Virus record (IMG/VR): IMGVR_UViG_3300030061_001526
Coordinates: 1-35,375 of that record
Direction: 5' to 3' (one strand)
Source of the DNA: a virus
Length of the DNA: 35,375 bases
Shown: positions 22,009-31,667 of the stretch, in pieces
Layout: every line of letters begins with the position of its first letter
How positions within the stretch are numbered: position 1 is the stretch's first letter
Position numbers and translations under genes: made by a program
The notes under the pieces: model-generated
Seen by the model: the letters and a program-made list of their open reading frames with translations, nothing else
The model's database searches: none
Told to the model about the DNA's origin: nothing

Positions 22009-23940
22009 GTGGCAAAAGAAAAATCAAATTTAATAAAATTAACGTCTAATCTGACAAGTTTTGATTACTCGGATGTTGGTGATTACAATAAAAACGGAAC
22101 ACCACACCCGATTGCAGATGTAGAAGCTCAATACGACAAATTAGATGTAGATGAAGGACAACTTATCAAAAGAGATATCGGTGAAAGATATACTTTCTCA
22201 CCAGGAGATAATGTATCCATAGATGGTGGTTTTGTTCGTGGTGGTGCAGCTACAAAAGTCCAAAGACAATTAGAAGACCAAAAAAGAATTGCTAAATTCT
22301 TAACCACACCAAAAGGTGCATTGTTCACTATAAAACAAGCAATATTACAAAACCAAAATTCAGATAGAGAAACCAATATTTACAATCCATTAAGTTTAAA
22401 TAAAAGTTTAATAGACACTTTATCAACAAGACCACAACGACACATTAATGAAGCAAAGATAAAAGACGCATTTAGTAGTTTAGGTGGATTCTTTAACTTT
22501 TTAGTAGGAAACAATACACTTGAACAAGGTAGAAAAAATGGTAATTCAGTAAGTAATAATAGAAATGTTGAAAATTTAAAACCAGATGTTGATAGATTTG
22601 GTGGTAAGGTAAAAATCTCAAGGGTAGGTAATTCACAAATTGGAACTACTATCAAAACTAAAAACGAGATTGACGTAAGTGGTCCTGAAACAGATAGAAA
22701 AGCAGAGTCCTATATACCATTTACAGACAGAAAAGAGCGTGGACCAAGATTACCAAGAAAAGATAAAGAGACCAACGGAACACTTTTTGTTCACGAGTTT
22801 TCAAAACAAAAATCGTATAAATCTGCATACACAGAAAATTTTAAATCGGACCTTAGAAGGCAAGACGATATAAAAGAAGAGAAAGCAAGAGACTATAAAT
22901 CAAATAAGGAAAATCCTTCTGGCGCTTCACTAAACTTACCAAGATATGATTCTTCAAATATTAGCAGCGTGACATTGGGGACGAATGTTCATCCAACAAA
23001 TATTACAAGAAAGTCAGAATTAAACACAGCTGCATTTTTTGATATTAAATCAAAAGGAACAAGAAAACTACAAGTAAAATATGGTGGAGAACTTGGTCAA
23101 ACTACAAAACTTGATAGAGTTACTGACCTACCAGAAGATTTTATAAAATTTAGAATTAGAGACGTCATTAATGGTAAGTGGATTATATTTCCTGCAATCT
23201 TTACGTCAGGCATAACTGATAATTCCCAAGCCAGTTACAATTCAATAAACTATATTGGAAGACCAGACGCAGTTCACATTTATCAAAACAGAACAAGAAA
23301 TGTTAGTTTTGGATTTAGAGTCGTGGCACTAAACGAAACTGATATACCAATCATATGGGAAAAGATGAATGCACTAAAAGGACTAACGGCACCACAATTT
23401 AAACGATTCTTTTCAGATTCAGTAGTAGACGAGACAAGGCCCGTAGCACCAATCATTAATTTAACTATTGGTGATATGTTCGTTAACACACCTGGTTATT
23501 TTACGAGTGTATCGGTTAATGTAGGAAGTTCTGCAACTTGGGAAACCAAAGACGGAAGACAATTCCCACACGTTTGTGATGTAACGGTTGAATTTACTTA
23601 TATCGGAAAAGAAGTTCCAACTATGTTGGGTAAACATTATGAAGATGAATCAAGTATAGCTAAGGCAAAAGATAAAGAATTTGCTAGACTCAAAGCCATA
23701 GAACGAAGAAAGGAAATATCAAGAAATTTATTAGAAAACCTTGAAAGTGGAAGGACTGATGTTCAGACTGATGTTCAGTTGGATATAACTGGACTATCTA
23801 ATCAACGAACATTACAAGACAGATTATTTGCAGATAACAGAACAAATTTAACCTTAAACACGGGAATACAACGTTCAACGGACCACACAACATCATATCC
23901 TGATGTTAGAACATTTACAATACCAGCTAGAAAGGGTTAA
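22009..23940 (+). CDS. Baseplate tube-initiator-like protein (gp48/gp54 type)
   Basis: A 643-residue protein with a GTG start four bases after the tape-measure stop. The first ~370 residues are polar and probably extended (many Asn, Lys, Arg). The C-terminal part holds a tube-like domain: DFIKFRIRDVINGKWIIFPA, SYNSINYIGRPDAVHIYQNR, RNVSFGFRVVALNETDIPII and LTIGDMFVNTPGYFTSVSVN with WETKDGRQFPHVCDVTVEFT, a beta layout shared by gp48/gp54-type proteins that cap the hub and seed the tube. The long N-terminus is not in T4 gp48 (364) or gp54 (320) and could thread into the hub or tube. The family call is moderate. Confidence 0.65.
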   Translation: MAKEKSNLIKLTSNLTSFDYSDVGDYNKNGTPHPIADVEAQYDKLDVDEGQLIKRDIGERYTFSPGDNVSIDGGFVRGGAATKVQRQLEDQKRIAKFLTTPKGALFTIKQAILQNQNSDRETNIYNPLSLNKSLIDTLSTRPQRHINEAKIKDAFSSLGGFFNFLVGNNTLEQGRKNGNSVSNNRNVENLKPDVDRFGGKVKISRVGNSQIGTTIKTKNEIDVSGPETDRKAESYIPFTDRKERGPRLPRKDKETNGTLFVHEFSKQKSYKSAYTENFKSDLRRQDDIKEEKARDYKSNKENPSGASLNLPRYDSSNISSVTLGTNVHPTNITRKSELNTAAFFDIKSKGTRKLQVKYGGELGQTTKLDRVTDLPEDFIKFRIRDVINGKWIIFPAIFTSGITDNSQASYNSINYIGRPDAVHIYQNRTRNVSFGFRVVALNETDIPIIWEKMNALKGLTAPQFKRFFSDSVVDETRPVAPIINLTIGDMFVNTPGYFTSVSVNVGSSATWETKDGRQFPHVCDVTVEFTYIGKEVPTMLGKHYEDESSIAKAKDKEFARLKAIERRKEISRNLLENLESGRTDVQTDVQLDITGLSNQRTLQDRLFADNRTNLTLNTGIQRSTDHTTSYPDVRTFTIPARKG

Positions 23941-23942
23941 AA

Positions 23943-24236
23943 ATGAGATACGATAATTCAAAACTATTAAGAGATGAAAACGGAACACGATATTTAAATC
24001 GTATTGAATATCCAGTTATTCCAATTCAAGATTCCGATATAAATATTCTTGGTGTTATAGGACAAAGATTTGATAACCTGGCAAACAAATACTATGGTAA
24101 TCCGCAATTATGGTGGATAATAGCCAGAGCAAACAATCAGAACAATGGTTCTATGTATACGGAAATCGGTAAAGAATATAGAATACCACAAGAAATACAA
24201 TTGATAATGCAAAAATTTAAAGAATTAAATGACTAA
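23943..24236 (+). CDS. gp53: Baseplate wedge protein with LysM-like fold (gp53-like)
   Basis: A 97-residue protein whose centre, QRFDNLANKYYGNPQLWWII followed by ARANN, is the LysM-like signature of T4 gp53 and related baseplate wedge proteins. The end EYRIPQEIQLIMQKFKELND agrees. It is shorter than T4 gp53 (196), matching the minimal form. gp53-type proteins clamp baseplate wedges around the hub. It starts three bases after the initiator-like gene and overlaps the hub start (TAATG). Confidence 0.8.
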   Translation: MRYDNSKLLRDENGTRYLNRIEYPVIPIQDSDINILGVIGQRFDNLANKYYGNPQLWWIIARANNQNNGSMYTEIGKEYRIPQEIQLIMQKFKELND

Positions 24237-27200
24237 TGAGTTTAGAAGCAAAACAAATTCATCCTGCAGTTCAGAAAGCACTCTTTCGTAAGATAGATGC
24301 TTTAAATAGAATTCGCTTAGGAACTAATAAATCTTTCTATACGACATCAACGGCATTGGATGTCCAAAAACAATCTAATCCAATCGAACAACAAATGGCA
24401 CGAATGTGTTGGGCAAGACTTACTGCAGCAGTGATAGACCCCGATAAGACAGGATTAGACGGATTAAACGACCAACCAATATACTTTTCAAGTTACATAC
24501 AAGAATCCCAAACTAACTCTGGCATTGAAAATGCAAACCGACCATTGACTTATAACAAAGAGTCTTCACGATTAGGGGAAAATCAACGCAATATATACAG
24601 AGGTGAAACCGGTATTACATCAGTTCAAGTTGACCAATTAAGTTTTTTTGTTAAAAAGATGACAATTAGTTTTGCTTGTCCAGACCCAATAGATTTTGAA
24701 AAAAGAATACAACCAATATTTTTAAGACACGGACAATATTGTGCAGTCGAATTTGGTTGGGGTATGAACGACTCAGATGTAAATACACCACCTTTAAGCT
24801 TTGACGACATTCAAAAATTGAATTCAAGTATTAAAGAAAGAAATTTAGCAAGCGCTGGTAATTACCAGTGTGATGTCGGTATTGTATCAAACTATACATT
24901 TTCACTAAATACAGACGGTGGATATGAGGGAACAATTGACATCTTGACTCGTGGTCAAAACATATTAAATCAAACATCACAAAACGATAACGATATAGCA
25001 AGAGATGTATTGAGTATTAAAAGTGGTATAAGTGATTTACAACTTTTAGAAAAAGTATCTAAAACAAATCCTGAAGATGTGCCAGAAGAATTAGAACAGG
25101 CAGCTGAGGATGTCAGTAGAGAACTTGAAGAGTTGCAACAGGCAAAAGTTACATTCAAAAGAACTATGGGAAATTTAGAAAATGTTCTTGATGATTATTT
25201 AAAAAGGTCAAAAGATGAAATTCTATCAATCAAAGGACTCGCAGGTAATGAATACGGAAACATAAATAATTTCCTTGAATTGCCGATAGATTTCCCACCA
25301 TTGTTATCACCAATGCTGGGTTGGATTCACTATAAATTTAAAAATGGTGTATTGAGAACAAAACCATCTACAATGGAAAATGTTTCAAAAGCTTTAGATT
25401 TTTTAGAATTTGACAAGTTTGACAAAGCAGCTAGGGACTTTATTCTTGGTGAAAATGATGAAGTCTTAAGCACATTTGTTCCTGATAATAAAGATACAGT
25501 AGACAATTACTTCGTATCTTGGGGTTGGTTTGAGGACCATATATTGAATAGTTTTTTCTCAATAAAGGTTGATGTTACGGCAGGAAAAACCACTCAAGAA
25601 GATGTATCATTACAATCCGTAAGAAGTGTAAATGAAGATAGTGGAACTAAACAACCTAATAAATGTCACATAGCACCAAAACTATTTACGAAAGGGTTGG
25701 ATACGGTAATTTTACCAGGTAGAACACACGAGAGCATTCGTCAAGGAATGCCATTTAGATTTCAAAAGTGGAACGAACATTACAACGCTCAACTTAAACA
25801 AGTTGCAGTTAGAGGTGTGTTTGAAATCATTGACAAAAAGTTTAAACCATTCGTTCCGACTTATACTGAAGAAATTGCAACAAACAACACTCAACAACCA
25901 ACTCTAAAGACTTCTTTTCCAGGAGATGCTGGCATTATAAGAAATATGGTTTTTCCAATTGGAAAATTTAAAGAACATTTTACCAATATGGAAACACTTA
26001 AACAAGGTTTGAGAAGTTTTTGGGCAGACGTGTCAAATCAGTATGGTAGCTTTTGGCAGTTTGGAATTGCACAAGACCAAAACAATACGGGTAGAATAGG
26101 TATTTATGACCAACTTTACAATCCAGAAGCACAAGATGTTAAATTATTCGTATCGGAAAATCAATCTTCAAGAGAAGACTTCATAAATTACAAATATGCA
26201 AAATATAAAGATGTGAAAACAGGTGAATTATCAACTGATAAAACTGACAAGATATTTAACTTTCCACTATATAGTAAGGATTCAATTGTGAAAAATTTTA
26301 ATTTAACGGTTAAAATATCTTCAAAGGCATCTACAATCGCCGTCTATGGTGGTAATACAAATGTGGCAACAGGAACTCAACGTTCAACCGATTACACAGA
26401 TGTGTCATTACAAGCATATTCATTACTACTAAATTCAACTCGTGAAGCTAAGACTTCCGAAGAGTTAAAAGAATTATCACAAAGACTAAAATCAGGCATT
26501 GTGACTGGTATGAAGTTTCCAATTGATGATGATATGATAGGAACTGGAACTTCTCAATATAACCAAGCATCAGGAAGTGAAGTTCAACCTTTGAATGAAG
26601 AAGGAATTAACTTCAAAAGTGTTCCTGAAAACAATCCAAGTGTAGAAGAAGTTATAAAAAGATTTCAAGAATTAGAAGACCAAAACGAATCAATAGGTAT
26701 TATGAATTGGTATGACCCAGATAGGCCAGGCGTAACTCGTTTATACGATAATAGAGGTAATATGAAACCTGAATACATTACCACTATGTTGTTTTTGATT
26801 AACAATTCTTTATACAGAGATGATAAATCAAATATACTAAATACGGTGCCAGTAATTCCGATTGATATTGATATGACAATAGATGGTGTGGGTGGTTTAA
26901 AACCATTTGACTTATTTATGGTTGATTATTTACCAAAAATATATAGAGAATTTTGTTACTTTCAAATATTTGATATTGGTCACACCATTACATCAGCTGG
27001 TTGGGAAACCAATATTACGGCTAAAATGAGAATGGATATGAAAAAGTATTTTGAAAAATATCCAGAACAAACAAAATCAGAAAGCTCCGATATCAAACGA
27101 TTTGCACTTTCTCTCAAAACGATAGAAGAATTAGAATTAGATGATGATAAAGTACAAAGACTAATTGGTCACATTGAGAGTGAAAACTCGTTAATAAATT

Positions 27201-27628
27201 TTGCAAGGGCAAAGTTATTTATACGTGACGCTTTCGATAAAGCTAAAGAAGGACTAAGTTCATTTACAAACAGAACAGCATTTAAATTAGATGGTTTTGG
27301 TGAAATAACAGGAAATGAAGAACTGGTTATCGTAAAGTACCCAACTTCTTACAAAATTCAACGATACTACTTGGACCAAAAGGGACCACTTGGATTATTT
27401 GATGTTATCAATCCTAACATTATAAGGCCACAATATGGCTCTCCAACAAATGTTGTTCAAGCTAAAAACATTAAGCGTAATAAGACACTAAGTGGTATCG
27501 AACTACATAATAGAAATATCAAAAAATATGAAAACGACATTAAAGATATACAAGTAGCAAAAACACAAGTGTTAGGTGGTGGTGAACCACAAGACCAACA
27601 AACTGATATCGAAACATATAGTGTTTAA
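24236..27628 (+). CDS. Large baseplate hub protein (gp27-like)
   Basis: A 1130-residue protein, far longer than T4 gp27 (391). An early block, VDQLSFFVKKMTISFACPDP and then YCAVEFGWGMND, is the first hub beta-barrel pattern (conserved VEFGWG). A late block, IPIDIDMTIDGVGGLKPFDL, FCYFQIFDIGHTITSAGWET and NITAKMRMDMK, is the second barrel, which fits trimeric hubs of contractile tails. Between them lie a charged helical insertion (~residues 270-330) and long alpha/beta inserts. After the hub core, residues ~950-1130 form a helical/basic tail. No lysozyme motif is present, so the cell-wall enzyme must be elsewhere. The size suggests fused accessory domains. Confidence 0.75.
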   Translation: MSLEAKQIHPAVQKALFRKIDALNRIRLGTNKSFYTTSTALDVQKQSNPIEQQMARMCWARLTAAVIDPDKTGLDGLNDQPIYFSSYIQESQTNSGIENANRPLTYNKESSRLGENQRNIYRGETGITSVQVDQLSFFVKKMTISFACPDPIDFEKRIQPIFLRHGQYCAVEFGWGMNDSDVNTPPLSFDDIQKLNSSIKERNLASAGNYQCDVGIVSNYTFSLNTDGGYEGTIDILTRGQNILNQTSQNDNDIARDVLSIKSGISDLQLLEKVSKTNPEDVPEELEQAAEDVSRELEELQQAKVTFKRTMGNLENVLDDYLKRSKDEILSIKGLAGNEYGNINNFLELPIDFPPLLSPMLGWIHYKFKNGVLRTKPSTMENVSKALDFLEFDKFDKAARDFILGENDEVLSTFVPDNKDTVDNYFVSWGWFEDHILNSFFSIKVDVTAGKTTQEDVSLQSVRSVNEDSGTKQPNKCHIAPKLFTKGLDTVILPGRTHESIRQGMPFRFQKWNEHYNAQLKQVAVRGVFEIIDKKFKPFVPTYTEEIATNNTQQPTLKTSFPGDAGIIRNMVFPIGKFKEHFTNMETLKQGLRSFWADVSNQYGSFWQFGIAQDQNNTGRIGIYDQLYNPEAQDVKLFVSENQSSREDFINYKYAKYKDVKTGELSTDKTDKIFNFPLYSKDSIVKNFNLTVKISSKASTIAVYGGNTNVATGTQRSTDYTDVSLQAYSLLLNSTREAKTSEELKELSQRLKSGIVTGMKFPIDDDMIGTGTSQYNQASGSEVQPLNEEGINFKSVPENNPSVEEVIKRFQELEDQNESIGIMNWYDPDRPGVTRLYDNRGNMKPEYITTMLFLINNSLYRDDKSNILNTVPVIPIDIDMTIDGVGGLKPFDLFMVDYLPKIYREFCYFQIFDIGHTITSAGWETNITAKMRMDMKKYFEKYPEQTKSESSDIKRFALSLKTIEELELDDDKVQRLIGHIESENSLINFARAKLFIRDAFDKAKEGLSSFTNRTAFKLDGFGEITGNEELVIVKYPTSYKIQRYYLDQKGPLGLFDVINPNIIRPQYGSPTNVVQAKNIKRNKTLSGIELHNRNIKKYENDIKDIQVAKTQVLGGGEPQDQQTDIETYSV

Positions 27629-27655
27629 ATAAATCATATTTTCACATAAATAAAT

Positions 27656-27668
27656 ACTATTTATAATA
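27656..27668 (+). promoter_or_regulatory. Late-promoter-like sequence
   Basis: ACTATTTATAATA lies in the 49-base gap before the polymerase-like gene, with TAAAGG before the ATG at 27678. An additional CATAAATAAATAC just upstream resembles the T4 late box TATAAATA. Confidence 0.4.
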
Positions 27669-27677
27669 AAGGTTATA

Positions 27678-28934
27678 ATGATTATAGTAAATACAAATAC
27701 ACTATTCAATCAACTCAAACAACACATACAGACAAAACCATTTGTATTATTGCAAATGTATTCAGATGTTAAAGCACATCCACAAGAAAATCGTGTAAGT
27801 TGTTATTATGTTGATTTTCAAGACGAGCAATATATTGTTCCGATTCACCATACCGAAAAATACCAAGATGAAATACAAATGATAAAAACCGAACAAACCA
27901 TATTCGTTCAAGACTTAAAGCAATATCAACACAACACATTAGTATTCGGTAAAGATATTCGTGATATGAATTGGTCTTATTATTTACAACACAATAAACC
28001 TTACGACATAGAACAACATTTAACTTCTGCGCATCATCATTACAATAGATTACATCACGATAAGAAAAACATCAATGATTTAATTCCATTGGTTAAACAC
28101 GCTCAATACTTTGAACCAATATCAAAACAATTATATGAACGATATGAACAACACGACCAAACCATATTGGAAAATTTATATCAAATAGAACGCAATGGAC
28201 TAAAAACATATGAAAAAATCATATACTCAGAATACAATCCATACACATCAACAGGTCGTCCAAGTAATCGTTTCGGTGGTATGAACTTCGCAGCTCTGAA
28301 CAAATCAGACGGAAGTAGAAAAGAATTCATCAGTCGGTTTAACAATGGAGTATTAGTCGAGATGGACTTCGATGCCTATCACTTACGACTAATCGGTGAA
28401 ATCATTGGATATAAGTTTCCAAAAGGTTCAGTCCACGAACATATGGCAAAACTATACGGATTACCTTATGATGAAGCAAAGGCATTATCATTTAAGTATT
28501 TATACGGAGGAATCACAGATGAGGTGTCGGACAACCCATTTTTCTCAAAAGTAAACGATTATATTAAATTACTTTGGCAAGACTATAAAACTAACAATTT
28601 TGTCAAATCTTATATTTATAATAGAAGAATATATAAAAAAAATCTACAAGATATGAATCCTAATAAATTGTTCAATTATATGATACAATTAATGGAAACA
28701 GAAAACAATATCAAGATTTTAAATATATTACAACCTAAGTTACAAGAATATAATAGTAAGTTAGTGTTGTATAATTACGACGCATTTTTATTTGACTTTG
28801 ATACCAAAGACGGATTAGAGTTTTTAAGTATGGTAAAACAGACAATTGAAAGTGATGGTAAGTATCCGGTTAAGATTAGCAAAGGGGTAAACTATCACGA
28901 AATGCAAGACATAACGGAGAAATTCAATGATTAA
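27678..28934 (+). CDS. Compact family-A DNA polymerase-like protein
   Basis: A 418-residue protein with the palm/fingers motifs of family A polymerases: TGRPS at 192-196 before an NFAAL...RKEF block (cf. TGRLSS...PNLQNIP), motif A LVEMDFDAYHLRLIGEI (Asp230), motif B KALSFKYLYGG (268-278, cf. T7 KxxxYGFLYG), and motif C LYNYDAFLFDF (Asp368, in place of HDE). Both metal-binding Asp are kept. The N-terminal ~165 residues look like a degenerate 3'-5' exonuclease domain without a visible DxE, and it is about half the length of Pol I. It sits between baseplate hub and tagged head proteins, behind a late box, not among replication genes. Activity and role are uncertain. Confidence 0.8.
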   Translation: MIIVNTNTLFNQLKQHIQTKPFVLLQMYSDVKAHPQENRVSCYYVDFQDEQYIVPIHHTEKYQDEIQMIKTEQTIFVQDLKQYQHNTLVFGKDIRDMNWSYYLQHNKPYDIEQHLTSAHHHYNRLHHDKKNINDLIPLVKHAQYFEPISKQLYERYEQHDQTILENLYQIERNGLKTYEKIIYSEYNPYTSTGRPSNRFGGMNFAALNKSDGSRKEFISRFNNGVLVEMDFDAYHLRLIGEIIGYKFPKGSVHEHMAKLYGLPYDEAKALSFKYLYGGITDEVSDNPFFSKVNDYIKLLWQDYKTNNFVKSYIYNRRIYKKNLQDMNPNKLFNYMIQLMETENNIKILNILQPKLQEYNSKLVLYNYDAFLFDFDTKDGLEFLSMVKQTIESDGKYPVKISKGVNYHEMQDITEKFND

Positions 28935-29187
28935 ATTAAAGGGTTTATTAAAAGAGTGGAACGATACTTCTTATAAATCATTACCAAAACGCTGGTCCAA
29001 AAACGTAAACGATACACGAGACGGACTTACTGAAATGGAAAGAAACGAGGGTATACCACACCCAACAAATCAAAAAACAGATTTCTCAAAACCAACCGTA
29101 GTTCATCTTTCCAAGAAAGAAATGGAAATACTATACACGCAAGGTCAAATCGAAACAGACGGATTAACAATAATTTATGAACAATAA
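28927..29187 (+). CDS. Small tagged protein, putative internal head protein
   Basis: An 86-residue protein starting MIKLKGLLKE, the same N-terminal peptide found in the 188-4463 cluster 24 kb away, with L-K-E as cleavage site. The remainder is polar (TDGLTIIYEQ at the end) with no family. It overlaps the polymerase-like gene by 8 bases and the next gene by 11, so all three are translationally coupled. The recurrence of the tag outside the head cluster is the best evidence that it is a functional module. Confidence 0.7.
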   Translation: MIKLKGLLKEWNDTSYKSLPKRWSKNVNDTRDGLTEMERNEGIPHPTNQKTDFSKPTVVHLSKKEMEILYTQGQIETDGLTIIYEQ

Positions 29188-31201
29188 TTGGAACAAAATA
29201 CTCAACGAGTTAAGTTATAGAGTTTCATCTGGCATTCCAGATTTATCTAATGACCAACACTTAATGAAATTATGGGACATTTTAAAAGAAGAGAAATGGT
29301 CCATTGAAGCGCGTGTTGAATTATTCGAAAATCTAACTGAAGCCAGAATGGTTGCAAATCCAAACCCAAGTCCGAACAAAAGAAAAAAGATGGTGACAAT
29401 ACCTTATGCCAGAACATTTTACGATAAACAAGGTGTAGACACAGACGCACTTTCAGATGACGAAATAGAAAGTATGGCAGCATCAGATGATAATTATGTT
29501 GAAATAGAACCAGAAGAAGCACCTGAAAAAAATAAAGACTTAAACCAAGACATAGCTGAGGAAACAACTAACGAATTTAACGAAGGAGATTTATCAGAAG
29601 ACGGAGTATCTGATGAAGACTTTGAAAACAATAAAAAAATAAAAAAAGTTGAAAACCCAATATCCATTGAAGAAATAGAAAGCAAATTACCTAAACCATT
29701 ACCATTTCCAAGAAAGTATTTAAAAGTTTTACATAGATTATTGAATACAAAAAACAAAGGAAAGATTACTATTTCAGATTTTACAGACGCAGCTGGTGGT
29801 GGAACACTTGAGTCAACCGCTGGAGAAATTATGAGTATGATAGGTATGTCCATTACTGATAATGAGAAAGCAAATGAATTCTTTGATATGATTGAGGCAC
29901 ATGCGAAGAACAATAAAGATACTATTATTAGTGAGTCTTGGGCTAGGTCAGGTAAAGAAGTTAGACAAGGTATAATAGATAGATATAATAGAGCTTTCGG
30001 AGAGGGAAATTGGAAATTCAAAAACGCAGCTTGGGATATCAAAGACGAAGTAGAAGCTCTTGGTATGGAAGATTACAGACGAGACAAAGGATTTTCTACT
30101 GATGTTTACTTTACACTTGAAGTTGACGGAAGAACAATTCTTGACGAAGTATCATTAAAAAAAGACAGAGACGCAAACTTGTTAAATTCAACATCAGGTA
30201 GAATGGCCGACATCATCATTAGAGGAAACGCCACTACTGAAGAATATGAAAGATATGATTCACTTTACGGAAAAAGAACATCAGAATTAAAAGAAGATGA
30301 TATTAAATTCTTGAAAGAAATAAAAGAAAAATATTATACTGAAGAAATTCCAGATAATGTTAAAGTTTCAGTAGTAAAAAAGAAACAAGCAAAAATGCAC
30401 AACGACAATTTATCAAAGAATAGTGATGCTATCAGAAAAGAAGTAGATAACTTCTTGTCAATGTCAGAAGAGGAACAACTCGTAGTAATGGAACGACTTC
30501 GTAAAGCTTTAAATCAGAAAAGTAAGAGTTGGGCCAAAGATAATTTAGATGATTATATAAAAATTATGGAAGAGTTGAAAAATACCGAAGGAGAATTATC
30601 ACTTGATAAAGTTAATGAGGCGATGTCAGCTCATTATACAAAAAAACATCCAGATGTTCCAGGAGATAAAAAACAAACAAAAAAGAACAGAACGAAAAGA
30701 AACGCTAAAACAAACACAAGAAACACACAAAAAACTTCGGCATTGTTTCAACAATTAAATCCTGAATCTGAAACCCAAAAAGATTGGGAAAAAATTGTTG
30801 AGAATTCACACGACCACGCAAAAGCAACTGCTGATTATTTGTTATCAAATGAAAAAGCTAAACAAGGATTATTAAAATCAATTAGAGAAGACTTTCCATT
30901 ACAGTCGTTAATGACTGGTGAAGAAAGTATGCACCTTGGAGGTTTAAGTGCAGACAAAGATACTCTAAAAGAAGTTTTTGGTGTTGATAGTTTTGAAGAA
31001 TTAGAACAAAACCTTACGGTTAGAGAAACACCACCGCCAGCTTCAATCGTTTATAGTGTAGAGGGTAAAGAATCAATTCCTATCGCAGAAATAAACACAA
31101 GACCAGACGGAATTGGTTATGGTGGAAGTTGGAAATTAGAAATGAAAGTTCACCCGAAGTTTGCAGAAGAATTAGAAAAACAAAATCAAAAAGGTAAATA
31201 A
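29177..31201 (+). CDS. Large acidic protein with possible nuclease-like core and N-terminal tag
   Basis: A 674-residue protein starting MNNNWNKILNE (L-N-E site), a variant of the tag. Residues ~85-170 are disordered and acidic. The middle (residues ~250-345) has GFSTDVYFTLEVDGRTILDE then VSLKKDRDANLLNSTSG; Asp309, Glu324 and Lys328/329 in adjacent strands recall PD-(D/E)xK-type nucleases, though spacing is not canonical. A Lys/Thr/Asn-rich basic linker (~520-550) precedes a C-terminal beta domain (IVYSVEGKESIPIAEINTRP, IGYGGSWKLEMKVHPKF). It overlaps its upstream neighbour and is fused by TAATG to the next. A packaged, injected protein is plausible; the enzymatic role is speculative. Confidence 0.7.
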   Translation: MNNNWNKILNELSYRVSSGIPDLSNDQHLMKLWDILKEEKWSIEARVELFENLTEARMVANPNPSPNKRKKMVTIPYARTFYDKQGVDTDALSDDEIESMAASDDNYVEIEPEEAPEKNKDLNQDIAEETTNEFNEGDLSEDGVSDEDFENNKKIKKVENPISIEEIESKLPKPLPFPRKYLKVLHRLLNTKNKGKITISDFTDAAGGGTLESTAGEIMSMIGMSITDNEKANEFFDMIEAHAKNNKDTIISESWARSGKEVRQGIIDRYNRAFGEGNWKFKNAAWDIKDEVEALGMEDYRRDKGFSTDVYFTLEVDGRTILDEVSLKKDRDANLLNSTSGRMADIIIRGNATTEEYERYDSLYGKRTSELKEDDIKFLKEIKEKYYTEEIPDNVKVSVVKKKQAKMHNDNLSKNSDAIRKEVDNFLSMSEEEQLVVMERLRKALNQKSKSWAKDNLDDYIKIMEELKNTEGELSLDKVNEAMSAHYTKKHPDVPGDKKQTKKNRTKRNAKTNTRNTQKTSALFQQLNPESETQKDWEKIVENSHDHAKATADYLLSNEKAKQGLLKSIREDFPLQSLMTGEESMHLGGLSADKDTLKEVFGVDSFEELEQNLTVRETPPPASIVYSVEGKESIPIAEINTRPDGIGYGGSWKLEMKVHPKFAEELEKQNQKGK

Positions 31202-31614
31202 TGAGAACTCAATTACTATGCACCTTTACTTCTAAATCAAAACTAAATGAAATCGTTGACATTATAGTTTCGTGTAATGATATTTTGTATGACAAGATTT
31301 ATGTATTTGAAAACAAAGATGATTCAAGTCAATTGATTTGCACTTACAATGTTGAGTTCATTGATAACTTTGAAGAAAATATCATTGATACAATCTCTTT
31401 ACACAGAAAAAAACAATCCAACACACTCTATACAATCAATGCACTAAACGAAGTCATTAGAGAAAAGAACGGCGGTGTATTGGACAAATCATATATGGTT
31501 GATTGGTTAGAATTTGAAAACACATTGTTGTTAACCAATGAAACCGGCCTATCAAAAATACCTACCAAGATACATCAAATCATAGATGTTACGACTTGGG
31601 CAGAAAAAAAATAA
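31201..31614 (+). CDS. Conserved unknown phage protein, end of the late operon
   Basis: A 137-residue alpha/beta protein starting MRTQLLCTFTSKSKLNEIVD, with FENKDDSSQLICTYNVEF and ISLHRKKQSNTLYTINALNE as conserved-looking blocks. I believe homologues are widespread in marine T4-like phages, without known function. The start overlaps the preceding stop. It is the last gene before the early region; the A-rich downstream sequence has no hairpin terminator of its own. Confidence 0.7.
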   Translation: MRTQLLCTFTSKSKLNEIVDIIVSCNDILYDKIYVFENKDDSSQLICTYNVEFIDNFEENIIDTISLHRKKQSNTLYTINALNEVIREKNGGVLDKSYMVDWLEFENTLLLTNETGLSKIPTKIHQIIDVTTWAEKK

Positions 31615-31632
31615 AAAAAATATAAAAAAAGC

Positions 31633-31661
31633 TTGACTTTTACAAATAGTATACATATATT
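31633..31661 (+). promoter_or_regulatory. Sigma70-type early promoter for the first non-coding RNA
   Basis: AAGCTTGACT, 17-base spacer, TATATT. Its spacer shares TTTACAAATAGTAT with the antisense promoter at 18069. There is no open frame downstream until 32040, so it appears to drive an RNA. Confidence 0.8.
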
Positions 31662-31667
31662 AAGGTG

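Noticed and set aside
29494-30042. 182-codon minus-strand frame inside the 674-residue gene
   Set aside because: It has hydrophobic Ser/Leu/Phe composition typical of the antisense of a charged protein, and it overlaps a convincing coding gene.
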